From an uncultured Bacillota bacterium (GTDB lineage Bacteria; Bacillota; Dethiobacteria; DTU022; UBA8154), in contig CALJJZ010000015.1 in assembly GCA_937973635.1 (NCBI GenBank), forward strand, positions 1 through 64,000: 64,000 nucleotides of DNA, given 5' to 3'. Of this stretch, positions 25,898 through 34,224 are shown piece by piece (positions within the stretch are counted from its first letter, which is position 1; each line of letters opens with the position of its first letter). The notes under the pieces are model-generated. The model was given only the letters and a program-made list of their open reading frames with translations. It was not told the origin of the DNA and ran no database searches. The position numbers and the translations under genes were made by a program.

Positions 25898-26203
25898 ATG
25901 CATTATGAACACCAGGCCGATTGCGGGAAGATTATTTTACCGGAGGTTGTGGACTTGCTCAACGTTCCGGAATTTAAAAAAGCGCTGCATGCCCTCTTTG
26001 AAGAGGGCTGCAATGTGATTAATGTGGACTGCACCCACCTGGAGATGATCGACAGCGCGGGCCTGGGCAGCCTCGTCCTTTTCCAGAAAAAGTTAAAGGA
26101 ACGGGGCGGGGAGATCAGGCTGGTCAACGTGAAAAACGAGTATATTAAGCACCTTTTTAATATGATCGACCTGCAGCGGGTGATTAGCATCCAGGCGATC
26201 TAA
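25898..26203 (+). CDS. STAS-domain anti-sigma factor antagonist (phosphorylatable)
   Basis: Single STAS domain of 101 aa, like SpoIIAA/RsbV. The conserved phosphorylation site is S53 in MIDSAGLGSL. In partner switching the unphosphorylated form binds a kinase/anti-sigma protein. The ATG at 25898 follows AGAGGAAG. It is the first gene of a four-gene module with a diverged STAS paralogue and two SpoIIE-type phosphatases, and it shares their strand with short spacers (12 and about 50 bp). Confidence 0.93.
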   Translation: MHYEHQADCGKIILPEVVDLLNVPEFKKALHALFEEGCNVINVDCTHLEMIDSAGLGSLVLFQKKLKERGGEIRLVNVKNEYIKHLFNMIDLQRVISIQAI

Positions 26204-26215
26204 AGGGGTAGGCGC

Positions 26216-26533
26216 ATGAGGACAGAAAAAATTGACGCACAGACCGCCTTTCTTCATCTGGCCAGGAAAGTCGAAGCAGAAGACGCCACAGCGCTGAAAA
26301 AGGTCCTGCATGGCCTTTACGAAGACGGGACCAAGCTCGTCCAGGTAAATTTCGCTGAAACAGAGCGGCTGCACAAAGCCTGCCTGGGGCCCCTGCTCTT
26401 GTATCATAAAAAGCTTCAGGACCGGGGCGGGGAAATAAAATTCATCAACGTGGCTGCCCCCTACCTCAAGCACCTCTTTGCTATGCTCAACCTCTACAGC
26501 GTGATCAGCATTGAAGAGGTCGACCTCAATTAA
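26216..26533 (+). CDS. Diverged STAS-domain paralogue lacking the phospho-serine
   Basis: Protein of 105 aa that aligns along its length with the preceding STAS protein (shared KKL-x-RGGEI-x-x-x-NV and YxKHLFxMxxLxxVISI). The D-S pair of the phosphorylation loop is replaced by H53-K54 (ERLHKACLGPL), so it cannot be switched by serine phosphorylation in the usual way. It probably arose by duplication and may be a constitutive partner or a structural subunit. The spacer to the upstream gene is 12 bp with AAAGGGGTAGGCGC before ATG. Confidence 0.85.
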   Translation: MRTEKIDAQTAFLHLARKVEAEDATALKKVLHGLYEDGTKLVQVNFAETERLHKACLGPLLLYHKKLQDRGGEIKFINVAAPYLKHLFAMLNLYSVISIEEVDLN

Positions 26534-26562
26534 GCGTTCTGCTTAAGCCTAAAGGAGTAGCC

Positions 26563-26586
26563 ATGGACGGGAGCGATGTGTTTTGA
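26563..26586 (+). CDS. Possible 7-codon leader peptide
   Basis: ATG at 26563 preceded by a strong AAAGGAG (5 nt spacer) encodes only MDGSDVF before TGA. The stop TTTTGA overlaps the TTG start of the downstream phosphatase (26583). It may feed ribosomes to the weaker TTG start (translational coupling). It is short, so it may be chance. Confidence 0.35.
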   Translation: MDGSDVF

Positions 26587-28721
26587 CAACCGCCAAGGAG
26601 AGGTTTAAGTATATTGCCGATTTTTTTCCCCTGCCCCTTGCCCTTATCGATGAGCAGGGGCGCTATGAGTACATTAACCCCGTGTTTACGGAGGTTTTTG
26701 GCTACACCCTTGCCCAGCTTTCCACCAAAGAGCGTTGGTTTGAGCTGGCCTACCCAGACCCTCTTTACCGGCAAGAGATCCTCCGGTTGTGGGCAAAAGA
26801 CATGGAGCAGAACAGCCGGGAAGTGGTCGTTCCCCGCGTGCTGCAGGTGACCTGTGGGGATAAAAGTGTAAAGGAGATATTCTTCCGCACTGTGCGTATG
26901 GACAACGGGAAAATCCTGCAGATCTGCGAAGACGTTACCGCGCGCCGGCGGGCGGAAAAAGAGCTGCAGGAGAGCGAGGAGAGGGCCAGGCGGCAGCTGG
27001 ACGCCGTTACTAGGCTAGTTCTTGACGAAGCTGTGGTCAGCGGCCGGGTGGTGGAAGCGCTGCAGCGCATCACCAGGGAGCTGTCAGCGGCCACCGCTGT
27101 GGAGCGGGCCAGTATCTGGCTCCTTTCCAAGGACAAAAAAGAGCTAAAGTGCCTCTCCCTCTACGAGGCAAGCAAAGGCAGGCACACCGACGGCGGGACG
27201 TTGCAGACAGCTGCCTTTCCCCGCTACTTTGCCGCCCTCAGCTTTGAAAGCAGGATCTATGCGGAAGACGCCCAGGCAGACCCGCGCACCAGGGAGCTGG
27301 CTGCAAGCTACCTTATTCCCCTGGGGATCACCTCTTTGCTGGACGCGGGGGTTATCATGGACGGCGAGCTGGTCGGTGTAGTAAGCCTGGAGCATACAGG
27401 CAGCGTGCGCAGGTGGCACCCCGACGAAGAAGCCTTTGCTAGCACGGCGGCCTCCCTCGTCGCTCAGCTCTTCGCCAGTACGGCCAGGAGAGAGGCCGAG
27501 CAGCTGCTGGCTGAATATATAGAGGAACTGGAGGGGCTCTACCGCCAATTGGACGAAGAGCTGGAAAAGGCCCTGCGTGTTCACGAGCGGATCATGCCCC
27601 AAGCTCTGCCCGCCTTGCGAGGGCTTTCTTTTGCCGCCCATTACCAGCCGGCCCGCAAGCTCGGCGGCGACTTCTACGATATACTGGAAAAAGAAGGGAA
27701 GGTAGTCTTTTACCTTTCCGATGTCTCCGGCCACGGCCTCGACGGTGCCATGCTCAGTATGTTTGTCAGGCATACGGTCAAGAACTATGTTCATCTTACC
27801 CCTGCTTCCCACCTTGCCCCGAGCAAAATACTGCGCCACCTGGCCGCAGAATTTAGAGAGGAGAACTTCCCGGAAGAACTGTATCTCTGCATCTTCCTGG
27901 TAGTGCTGGATCTTAAGGGAGGGGAGCTGAGCTGCTGTGGGGCTGGCTTCCAGGAAGCACCCCTAGCGCTGCTGGGCAACGGGGAGAAAAAAAGCCTGGT
28001 TACGCGGGGCCTCTTTGTCACTTCCTACCTCCCCCTCGACCTCCTCACCTATAATGAAGTGTCGCTACCTCTAACCCCGGGGACAACGCTTTTTTTTCAT
28101 ACAGACGGCCTCACGGAACAGAGCGTCTCCGGTGACTACTACAGAGAGAGGCTGGCTCAGGTTTTCTATGCCCATGCGGCTTTGCCGCCCGGTCTTATCG
28201 CTGCCGCCGTAAATGAAGATTTCCGCCATTTCAACGGCGGTTCCCTGCAGGGCAAAGACGACATTACTTTCCTCGTCCTGCAGGTCGACCGCCTGGGAAC
28301 GCAAAAACGGTTCCTAAAATTAAAGAGCGATTTCCATGAGCTTAACCGCCTGCGGCAGCAGGCCGAAGCCATTATTATAGAGGACAGCCTGGCCGCCCAG
28401 ACCTTCCTGGGAAGTCTGCACGAGCTGGTGGCCAATGCCATAGAGCACGGCAACTGTTTCGACCCAGGTAAGGCCGTCTTTGTGGAGCTGGTGTCAGGAG
28501 ACGGCTACCTTTACGCTTCTGTCCGGGACGAGGGAGAGGGTTTCAACTGGAGCGCCCGTCTGGAGCGCCCCCTGGAGATGGTAGGCAGCGAGGAGCGGGG
28601 CCGTGGCATAGCTATGGTGCGTCTTTTATGTGACCTGACCTATAACGTAAAAGGCAACACGGCCATGTTGCTGGTAAGGACTGATACCTACCCCCGGGCT
28701 GAGCAGCAGCCTTTTGCCTGA
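26583..28721 (+). CDS. PAS-GAF-SpoIIE phosphatase with C-terminal HATPase (partner-switching regulator)
   Basis: Cytoplasmic multidomain protein of 712 aa. Order: PAS (about 10-125), short coil, GAF (about 140-305), coiled coil (305-340), PP2C/SpoIIE phosphatase (345-575; metal-binding GGDFYD 361-366 and SDVSGHGLDGA 379-389), and a SpoIIAB/RsbW-like HATPase (about 580-705; ELVANAIEHGN). It thus holds both a serine kinase/anti-sigma-like module and a phosphatase in one chain, with two sensor domains. The likely target is the STAS protein encoded upstream. The TTG start at 26583 overlaps a mini-ORF stop. No sigma factor gene is adjacent. Confidence 0.93.
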   Translation: MTTAKERFKYIADFFPLPLALIDEQGRYEYINPVFTEVFGYTLAQLSTKERWFELAYPDPLYRQEILRLWAKDMEQNSREVVVPRVLQVTCGDKSVKEIFFRTVRMDNGKILQICEDVTARRRAEKELQESEERARRQLDAVTRLVLDEAVVSGRVVEALQRITRELSAATAVERASIWLLSKDKKELKCLSLYEASKGRHTDGGTLQTAAFPRYFAALSFESRIYAEDAQADPRTRELAASYLIPLGITSLLDAGVIMDGELVGVVSLEHTGSVRRWHPDEEAFASTAASLVAQLFASTARREAEQLLAEYIEELEGLYRQLDEELEKALRVHERIMPQALPALRGLSFAAHYQPARKLGGDFYDILEKEGKVVFYLSDVSGHGLDGAMLSMFVRHTVKNYVHLTPASHLAPSKILRHLAAEFREENFPEELYLCIFLVVLDLKGGELSCCGAGFQEAPLALLGNGEKKSLVTRGLFVTSYLPLDLLTYNEVSLPLTPGTTLFFHTDGLTEQSVSGDYYRERLAQVFYAHAALPPGLIAAAVNEDFRHFNGGSLQGKDDITFLVLQVDRLGTQKRFLKLKSDFHELNRLRQQAEAIIIEDSLAAQTFLGSLHELVANAIEHGNCFDPGKAVFVELVSGDGYLYASVRDEGEGFNWSARLERPLEMVGSEERGRGIAMVRLLCDLTYNVKGNTAMLLVRTDTYPRAEQQPFA

Positions 28722-28739
28722 ACGAAAGGAAGGGCACTT

Positions 28740-30506
28740 TTGTTTATCTCTTTCATCCAGAATATCTCCCTTTTAATCTCCTTAAGCGTCGTCCATACGC
28801 AGGTCATCCGCCGCTGGCAGCGAGGGACCCTGGCCTCCCATTTCCTTTCGGGGCTGCTCTTTGGTACAGTTGGTGTCCTGGGCATGGCCACGGCCATCGT
28901 GCTTATGCCCGGTGTCATCTTCGACGGGCGCTCCATCATCCTCAGCCTGGCCGGGCTCCTTGGCGGGCCCCTTACCGCCGTCATTGCTGCAGCTTTTTGC
29001 GCCCTCTATAGGCTCCAGCTCGGCGGCCCGGGGATGTGGGTGGGGCTGAGCGTCATCTTCCAGTCTACGGCCTTTGGCGTGCTTTTTTATTATCTGCGAC
29101 ACCGTTACCCGGGGTTGCTTTCTCCCCTGCCCCTTTTTGTCTTCGGGCTCCTGGTCAACCTGACCATGCTGTTGCTGTTTTTTAAAATACCAGAGCTCTC
29201 CCCTGAGACGATCATTAGCCATCTGGCGGGGCCGATCCTCCTTTTTTATCCCTTGGCTACGGTGCTGCTCGGCCTTTTATTCCTGGACCAGGAAAAGCAC
29301 CTGCTTAACGAAGAAAAACTGGCGGTAAGCGAAGAGCGTTTCCGCGCCATCAGTGAGCTGGCCCTTGACGCAATCCTTGTCATTGACGCTGCTGGGGCTA
29401 TCGTCTATTTTAGCCCTGCCGCAGAGAAGATGTTCGGCTATAGCGCCGACGAGGCGATAGGCAAGGACGCGCATTGCCTACTTTTGCCCGAAAGGCACCG
29501 GCGGGACTATATAGAGGTTTTTACGCAGTTTAAAGAGACGGGACAGGGTAAGGCCATCGGCAGGGTCCTGGAGCTAACGGCCAAGCACAAAAACGGGCAG
29601 GAGCTGCCCATAGAGATCGCCGTTTCGCCCATGGTGATACAGGGAAAAATCTGGACTTCAGCAATTATCAGGGATATTAGGGGGCGTAAGGAGGTGGAAC
29701 GAAAGCTTGCCGACTACACTTTAGAACTAGAGGAGCTCTACCGCCGGCTGGGCGAAGAGGTCAACAAAGCCCGCCAGGTCCACGAACGCATCCTACCGAA
29801 GTCTTTTCCTGTGATTCCGGGGCTTTCTTTTGCTGCCCATTATCAGCCGGCAGAGGTGCTGGGCGGCGATTTTTACGACGTGCTCCCCGTCGGCGGCAAA
29901 CTCGCCTTCTACCTTTCCGACGTCTCCGGCCACGGCTTAGACGGCGCCATGCTCAGCGTCTTTGTCAAACACACGGTCAAGAGCTACGTCTCTTCTCTCC
30001 AGCCAGAAAAGATCGCCCCTGCCGCTGTCCTGCGCCACCTGGCTGAGCACTTCTGTGAGGAAAACTACCCTGAAGACTTATATATCTGCATCTTTTTGGC
30101 CGTGCTGGACTTGAGCAGCCTTACACTTAGCTATTGCGGTGCCGGCTTCCAGGAGCCCCTCCTGGTACTGCTGGGCAGTGGGGAGAAGCTGGAACTCAGG
30201 AGCAGGGGCATGTTTATGACCTCTTTTTTGCCCCTGGAAGTACTACTCCTGGAGGAGAAAAGCATAGCCCTAGATCCAGGTGCTACCCTTTTTTGTGCTA
30301 CCGACGGTCTTGCGGAGCAGGGTAAAGGGGGGACTTATTACGGTAGGAGGGTGCAGGAGGTCTTTTTTAGGAATGCCCACCTGCCGGCCCACCTGGTGGC
30401 TCAGGCGGTGGTGGAAGATTTCCGCCGCTTTAATGGCGGCTCTCTACGGGGTAAGGACGATATTACTTTCCTGGTGTTGCAGCTGGATCCGGCAGGGGGA
30501 GGTTAA
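28740..30506 (+). CDS. Membrane 5TM-LYT/PAS sensor with SpoIIE-type phosphatase
   Basis: Membrane-bound phosphatase, 588 aa. The N-terminal 180 residues form five to six helices of the LytS/YhcK 5TM receptor type (SGLLFGTVGVLGMATAIVLMPGVIFDGRSIILSLAGLLGGPLTAVIAA). A PAS domain follows (about 198-320), then a coiled linker and a SpoIIE phosphatase closely similar to the preceding protein (GGDFYDVL, DVSGHGLDGAMLS). Unlike its neighbour it has no HATPase. The TTG start at 28740 follows AAAGGAAGGG. It gives the STAS module an envelope-facing input; both phosphatases may compete for the same STAS substrate. Confidence 0.92.
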   Translation: MFISFIQNISLLISLSVVHTQVIRRWQRGTLASHFLSGLLFGTVGVLGMATAIVLMPGVIFDGRSIILSLAGLLGGPLTAVIAAAFCALYRLQLGGPGMWVGLSVIFQSTAFGVLFYYLRHRYPGLLSPLPLFVFGLLVNLTMLLLFFKIPELSPETIISHLAGPILLFYPLATVLLGLLFLDQEKHLLNEEKLAVSEERFRAISELALDAILVIDAAGAIVYFSPAAEKMFGYSADEAIGKDAHCLLLPERHRRDYIEVFTQFKETGQGKAIGRVLELTAKHKNGQELPIEIAVSPMVIQGKIWTSAIIRDIRGRKEVERKLADYTLELEELYRRLGEEVNKARQVHERILPKSFPVIPGLSFAAHYQPAEVLGGDFYDVLPVGGKLAFYLSDVSGHGLDGAMLSVFVKHTVKSYVSSLQPEKIAPAAVLRHLAEHFCEENYPEDLYICIFLAVLDLSSLTLSYCGAGFQEPLLVLLGSGEKLELRSRGMFMTSFLPLEVLLLEEKSIALDPGATLFCATDGLAEQGKGGTYYGRRVQEVFFRNAHLPAHLVAQAVVEDFRRFNGGSLRGKDDITFLVLQLDPAGGG

Positions 30507-30555
30507 AAGGGTTAAAGCTTAAGGACTTTATATTTAGAGCAGGAGTGGTTTTCTT

Positions 30556-30627
30556 ATGGGAGCGGCAGAAGATAAATATTGCAGGCTCTTTGCGGAGCTG
30601 CCCCCGGAGCGACGATCATCAATTTAA
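30556..30627 (+). pseudogene. Possible remnant ORF (23 codons)
   Basis: ATG 30556, 10 nt after AGGAG, encodes MGAAEDKYCRLFAELPPERR plus three residues before TAA. It reads like the N-terminus of a longer helical protein and lies in the 487-bp gap between the phosphatase and the NEW3 gene. It may be a truncated gene. Confidence 0.3.
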
Positions 30628-30650
30628 TCAGATGAATTGGTAAACATTCA

Positions 30651-30705
30651 GCAGGCAGGAACGCCGAGAATTTTTTTAAAAAAAAATGCCTGCGTTTGTT
30701 ATTTT
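30651..30705 (+). terminator. Terminator of the partner-switching operon
   Basis: GCAGGCA (30651-30657) pairs with TGCCTGC (30687-30693). The loop itself contains T7 and A9 runs that can extend the structure, and GTTTGTTATTTT follows. Downstream, 30706-30926 shows only a small inverted repeat (GCACTC 30786-30791 with GAGTGC 30801-30806). Confidence 0.6.
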
Positions 30706-30926
30706 GCCTTATTCTTTCCTTGGCACCTTTCCCGGGGGATAGGGGGGCTTGCTTCCTTATAAAGGACTGGTGTATGCTAGGTTTAGCACTCACGGTCAGG
30801 GAGTGCCAGGAGCACTTTCTTTGCCGGACAGTTAAATACGGCCCTTTTTCCTGTATCGCCGGGGGATAGCCTGTGTTTGACTGGAAAGCAGTTTTATCTC
30901 CTGTTGGTGGCTGGATGGAGTTTTAT

Positions 30927-30956
30927 ACCCCCGTGCGGGGTCTTTTGTTTTTTCTG
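30927..30956 (+). terminator. Weak terminator/attenuator before NEW3-domain gene
   Basis: ACCCC (30927-30931) pairs with GGGGT (30937-30941), followed by CTTTTGTTTTTT. It lies in the leader just before the ribosome binding site of the NEW3 gene and may attenuate it. Confidence 0.4.
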
Positions 30957-30993
30957 GAATAAAAACAATAAAAAACATAAGGAGGTAATGCCT

Positions 30994-32181
30994 GTGGCCT
31001 TGAGGAAACACAGTAAAAGGAGGGCCGGAGCTGCCGTCTTTATTTGCTGTATCTTCATCTTCTTGCTTATGCTTTTGCCGGCTTTTGCCCGGGCTCAGAG
31101 CCAGCCAGTTTATCTCTCTACACCTTTCCCGGGGATTGCAGCCCTACCGGGAGAGAGGATCAACTTTCTCGTCAATGCAAACAACGAGACGGACGCAGGG
31201 AAAACGGTGACCCTATCGCTGGCAGAAGCGCCGGCAGGCTGGTCTGCCCTGATCAAGGGCCGGGGCTCAGAAGTGCACAAGGTTTTTGTCCAGGCCCATG
31301 GCCAGGAGCGTTTGGACCTGGAAGTATCGGTGCCGGACGACGTTGGGCCGGGAGATTACCGTCTCCTTCTGGAAGGGGAGGCAGATACAGGAAAGTTTTT
31401 CCTACCGGTGAGCATACGCATCAAGGAGAGAGGAGAGCCGGCAGTTAGGCTTACGACTGACTATCCCGTGCTGCAGGGCCCGGCCGGAGCAGAGTTCAAA
31501 TACAGAGTCAGCCTAATCAACGACAGTACCCATGAACAGATGTTCAGCCTCATTGCCGATGTGCCTGCAGGCTGGTCTGCTGTTTTCCAGCCCTCTCACA
31601 GGAGCGAGCAGATAGCGTCCATCAGCCTAGACGCAGGGGCCACCCAGGGGCTTGACCTTATCCTTAAGTCCCCCCGCCTGATTGCCGCAGGCGAGCATCC
31701 CATCAACATCAGGGCGGTGGGGAGCCTTGCCGCTGCTTCTCTGGAGCTGAAAGCAGTAATTACGGGAACTTATGAGCTGAACCTGACTACGCCCACGGGT
31801 AGGCTTAGCGCCAGGGCCAGGGCGGGAGAGGAGACCCCTCTTGTTCTGCTGCTGGAAAACCGGGGTAGCTCCGCCCTGAGAAACATAAGCCTAGCGGCAA
31901 CTTTGCCTCCTAATTGGCAGGTTTCTTTTGAACCGGAAGAACTGGACCTGCTCCAGGCAGGGCAGAGCGTGGAAGTTACGGCGCGGCTGCGGCCGGACGC
32001 TAAAGCCATTGCCGGTGATTACGTGGCTACCTTCAGGGCTAGGTCCGACGAAACATCCGTAAGCCGTGATTTCAGACTAACCATCCTAACGCCGACGCTC
32101 TGGGGCGTTGTCGGTGTGGGCGCAGTCCTGGCGGCCTTGGGAGGGATTTTTGTGGTATTTAAGCTCTATGGGCGGCGATAA
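30994..32181 (+). CDS. Secreted, membrane-anchored NEW3-domain protein
   Basis: Envelope protein of about 395 aa. It has an N-terminal membrane/signal segment (AAVFICCIFIFLLMLLPAFARAQ), then three Ig-like NEW3 repeats, each with an 'L-P/A-G-x-x' start and a P-x-GW-x-A/V core (PAGWSALIKG, PAGWSAVFQ, PPNWQVSFEP), and a C-terminal membrane helix followed by KLYGRR. GTG 30994 is chosen because AAGGAGG ends 8 nt upstream; ATG 30988 is too close and longer starts cross an attenuator-like hairpin. The following ABC ATPase and ABC-2 permease begin 2 and 5 bp after the preceding stops, a combination (COG1470 protein plus NosFY-like ABC pair) found in many Firmicutes. The exported substrate is unknown. 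Confidence 0.85.
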   Translation: MALRKHSKRRAGAAVFICCIFIFLLMLLPAFARAQSQPVYLSTPFPGIAALPGERINFLVNANNETDAGKTVTLSLAEAPAGWSALIKGRGSEVHKVFVQAHGQERLDLEVSVPDDVGPGDYRLLLEGEADTGKFFLPVSIRIKERGEPAVRLTTDYPVLQGPAGAEFKYRVSLINDSTHEQMFSLIADVPAGWSAVFQPSHRSEQIASISLDAGATQGLDLILKSPRLIAAGEHPINIRAVGSLAAASLELKAVITGTYELNLTTPTGRLSARARAGEETPLVLLLENRGSSALRNISLAATLPPNWQVSFEPEELDLLQAGQSVEVTARLRPDAKAIAGDYVATFRARSDETSVSRDFRLTILTPTLWGVVGVGAVLAALGGIFVVFKLYGRR

Positions 32182-32183
32182 GT

Positions 32184-33119
32184 ATGGAGAAGGAAAGGGT
32201 TATTGTCACGGAAAACTTGAGCAAACGTTATGGCGATTTTACAGCGGTGCATAACCTTTCTCTGGAAATCGGCCGGGGCGAAATCTTCGGGCTCCTGGGC
32301 CCCAACGGTGCAGGGAAGACGACGACGATCCTCATGCTCCTGGGGCTGACGGAGCCTACAGGCGGCAGAGTGGAAGTCCTGGGCTTTGACCCCACGAGAG
32401 AGCCCCTGCAGGTCAAGAGCGCGGTGGGGTATCTCCCCGAGCGCGTGGGTTTCTATGACCACTTGACAGGTAAAGAAAACCTTCTTTACCTTGCAGCTTT
32501 AAATAATCTAAGCAAAGAAGAAGCAACGGCGCGCATGGAGCGGTTGGGGGCCCAGGTGGGTCTTTCAGAGGCACTGGAGCGGAAAGTGGGGGAGTACTCC
32601 CACGGAATGAGGCAGCGCCTGGGGCTGGCCTCTTGCCTGCTCAAATCCCCCAGCGTGATTATCCTCGATGAGCCTACGATAGGCATTGACCCCAAGGGGA
32701 CGCGAGAGCTATTAGAATTAATTACCAGTTTAAAGGAAACAGGGATGACAGTTTTATTATCCTCCCACTTGCTGCAGCAGGTGCAGCAGATCTGTGACCG
32801 GGTGGCCATTTTTGTCCGGGGGAGGGTCGTGGCCGAAGGGCCGATTGAGACCCTGGGACGGCAGGTCATGGCTGACCAGCCCTTTGTTATTGAGGTGCAG
32901 TGCCTTGAAGGCAACGGGAGGCTGCAGGAATATTTGCCAGGTCTAGACGGTATAGACGCCTGCGAGGAAGTTGAGGGTAAGTTGCTCCTTACCTGCAGCG
33001 AAGATAAGCGGGTAGAGATTGCTGCTGCCGTGTACCGGCTGGGTCTTTCTTTGATGCACCTAAGGCTGCGGGGCTATGACCTTGAAGATATTTACCAGAA
33101 ATATTTCAAGGAGGCGTAG
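32184..33119 (+). CDS. ABC transporter ATPase (CcmA/NosF-like)
   Basis: ATP-binding subunit, 311 aa. Walker A GPNGAGKTT (about 37-45), signature YSHGMRQRLGLA, Walker B VIILDEPTIGIDP, switch H in SSHLLQQV. The C-terminal 80 residues are the usual regulatory extension of ABC-2 exporters (EVQCLEGNGRLQEYL...). It starts 2 bp after the NEW3 gene and is followed 5 bp later by its permease, so the three are co-translated. Probably powers an exporter or an envelope-maintenance function. Confidence 0.94.
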   Translation: MEKERVIVTENLSKRYGDFTAVHNLSLEIGRGEIFGLLGPNGAGKTTTILMLLGLTEPTGGRVEVLGFDPTREPLQVKSAVGYLPERVGFYDHLTGKENLLYLAALNNLSKEEATARMERLGAQVGLSEALERKVGEYSHGMRQRLGLASCLLKSPSVIILDEPTIGIDPKGTRELLELITSLKETGMTVLLSSHLLQQVQQICDRVAIFVRGRVVAEGPIETLGRQVMADQPFVIEVQCLEGNGRLQEYLPGLDGIDACEEVEGKLLLTCSEDKRVEIAAAVYRLGLSLMHLRLRGYDLEDIYQKYFKEA

Positions 33120-33124
33120 GGTTT

Positions 33125-34168
33125 ATGGCAGCTGAAGCCCTAAAAATCCTGGGAAAAGTAAAAGCAAAGGCGGGCGGCCTGGTGCTGCGCCCCTGGGGCA
33201 GCGCGCCAGGCCGCGCCGCGGGTTCGCGTGCTCTGTGGACAATCGTACACAAGGAGCTGGGGGATCATTTCACTAGTTTCCGTTTCTATATTATGTTTTT
33301 GCTCATCGGCATAACCTGTGTGGCTGCAGTTTATACCGCGGCCATGACCATCAGAGGAACAGTGGCGGCGCTGCCGGAGCTGGATTTCGTTTTTCTCTGG
33401 CTTTTTACTACGTCGGGCAACGAGCTGCCGCCCTTTACGAGCTTCATTGGCTTCCTAGCCCCCCTGCTGGGGATAGCCCTCGGTTTTGACGCCATCAACC
33501 ACGAACAGAACAGGGGCACGCTGAGCTTTGTGCTGGCGCAGCCAGTGCACCGGGATGCCCTCATTAACGGCAAATTTTTGGCCGCCCTGCTCACAATTTC
33601 CCTCTTGCTGGCGGCCCTTTACCTGCTGATCGGGGGACTGGGCCTTGTGCTCATCGGCGTGCCTCCCCTTACGGAAGAAGTGCTGCGTATCTTCTTCTAC
33701 CTGCTGCTTACCATGGTCTATGTGGCTTTCTGGCTCAGCGTTGCTGTCCTCTGCTCCATCTTGTTCCGGCAACCGGCAACCTCCGCCCTCGCCTGCATCG
33801 GCCTGTGGCTCTTTTTCAATATTTTTTATCCTCTTCTGGCAGGGTTGCTCACCAACGCCCTGGTACCGCTGGCAGCTGACGCCACAACCCTGGAGCAGCT
33901 GCGGCACCAGCAGCTGCAGACAGTGTTGCTCCGCTTTTCTCCGACCACCCTTTACTTTGAGGCGTCAGGCATGCTCCTGGCCCCTTACCAGCGGGTGCTA
34001 GGGCCTGTACTAAGGGAACAACTGGAAGGGGCTATCCACGGCGCCCTCCCCTTCGGACAGAGCCTGGCCCTGATCTGGCCCCACTTCGTAGGCCTTTTTG
34101 CCCTAACCCTGGCCGTCTTTGCCGTCTCTTATGTTATCTTTATGCGCAGGGAAATAAGGGCCTTTTAA
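33125..34168 (+). CDS. ABC-2 type permease (NosY-like)
   Basis: Membrane subunit of 347 aa with six or more helices and a long N-terminal cytoplasmic stretch (about 40 residues, basic). Family features include the segment GFDAINHEQNRGTLSFVLAQPVHRDALINGKFLAALLTIS, diagnostic of ABC-2/NosY permeases. It pairs with the preceding ATPase. A large extracytoplasmic loop lies between the helices near residues 235-315. It is the last gene of the operon, ahead of a bidirectional hairpin. Confidence 0.92.
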   Translation: MAAEALKILGKVKAKAGGLVLRPWGSAPGRAAGSRALWTIVHKELGDHFTSFRFYIMFLLIGITCVAAVYTAAMTIRGTVAALPELDFVFLWLFTTSGNELPPFTSFIGFLAPLLGIALGFDAINHEQNRGTLSFVLAQPVHRDALINGKFLAALLTISLLLAALYLLIGGLGLVLIGVPPLTEEVLRIFFYLLLTMVYVAFWLSVAVLCSILFRQPATSALACIGLWLFFNIFYPLLAGLLTNALVPLAADATTLEQLRHQQLQTVLLRFSPTTLYFEASGMLLAPYQRVLGPVLREQLEGAIHGALPFGQSLALIWPHFVGLFALTLAVFAVSYVIFMRREIRAF

Positions 34169-34184
34169 CCTGGCAGCTCTAGCA

Positions 34185-34220
34185 GAGCAGGCGGCAGGGG
34201 ACTACCCCTGCCGCCTGCTC
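34185..34220. terminator. Bidirectional hairpin between convergent genes
   Basis: A perfect 16-bp stem (34185-34200 with 34205-34220, loop ACTA) separates the ABC permease from the CoA-transferase gene. There is little T-tract on either side, but the strength and position fit a convergent terminator. Confidence 0.75.
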
Positions 34221-34224
34221 CCTG

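Noticed and set aside
30700-30990. Searched for a c-di-GMP or molybdenum riboswitch in the gap before the NEW3 gene.
   Set aside because: Only short hairpins are present; none of the conserved aptamer elements were found.
30877-30993. Longer N-terminus for the NEW3-domain protein.
   Set aside because: It would run through an attenuator-like hairpin and T-tract, and the strong AAGGAGG at 30979-30985 directs initiation to GTG 30994.
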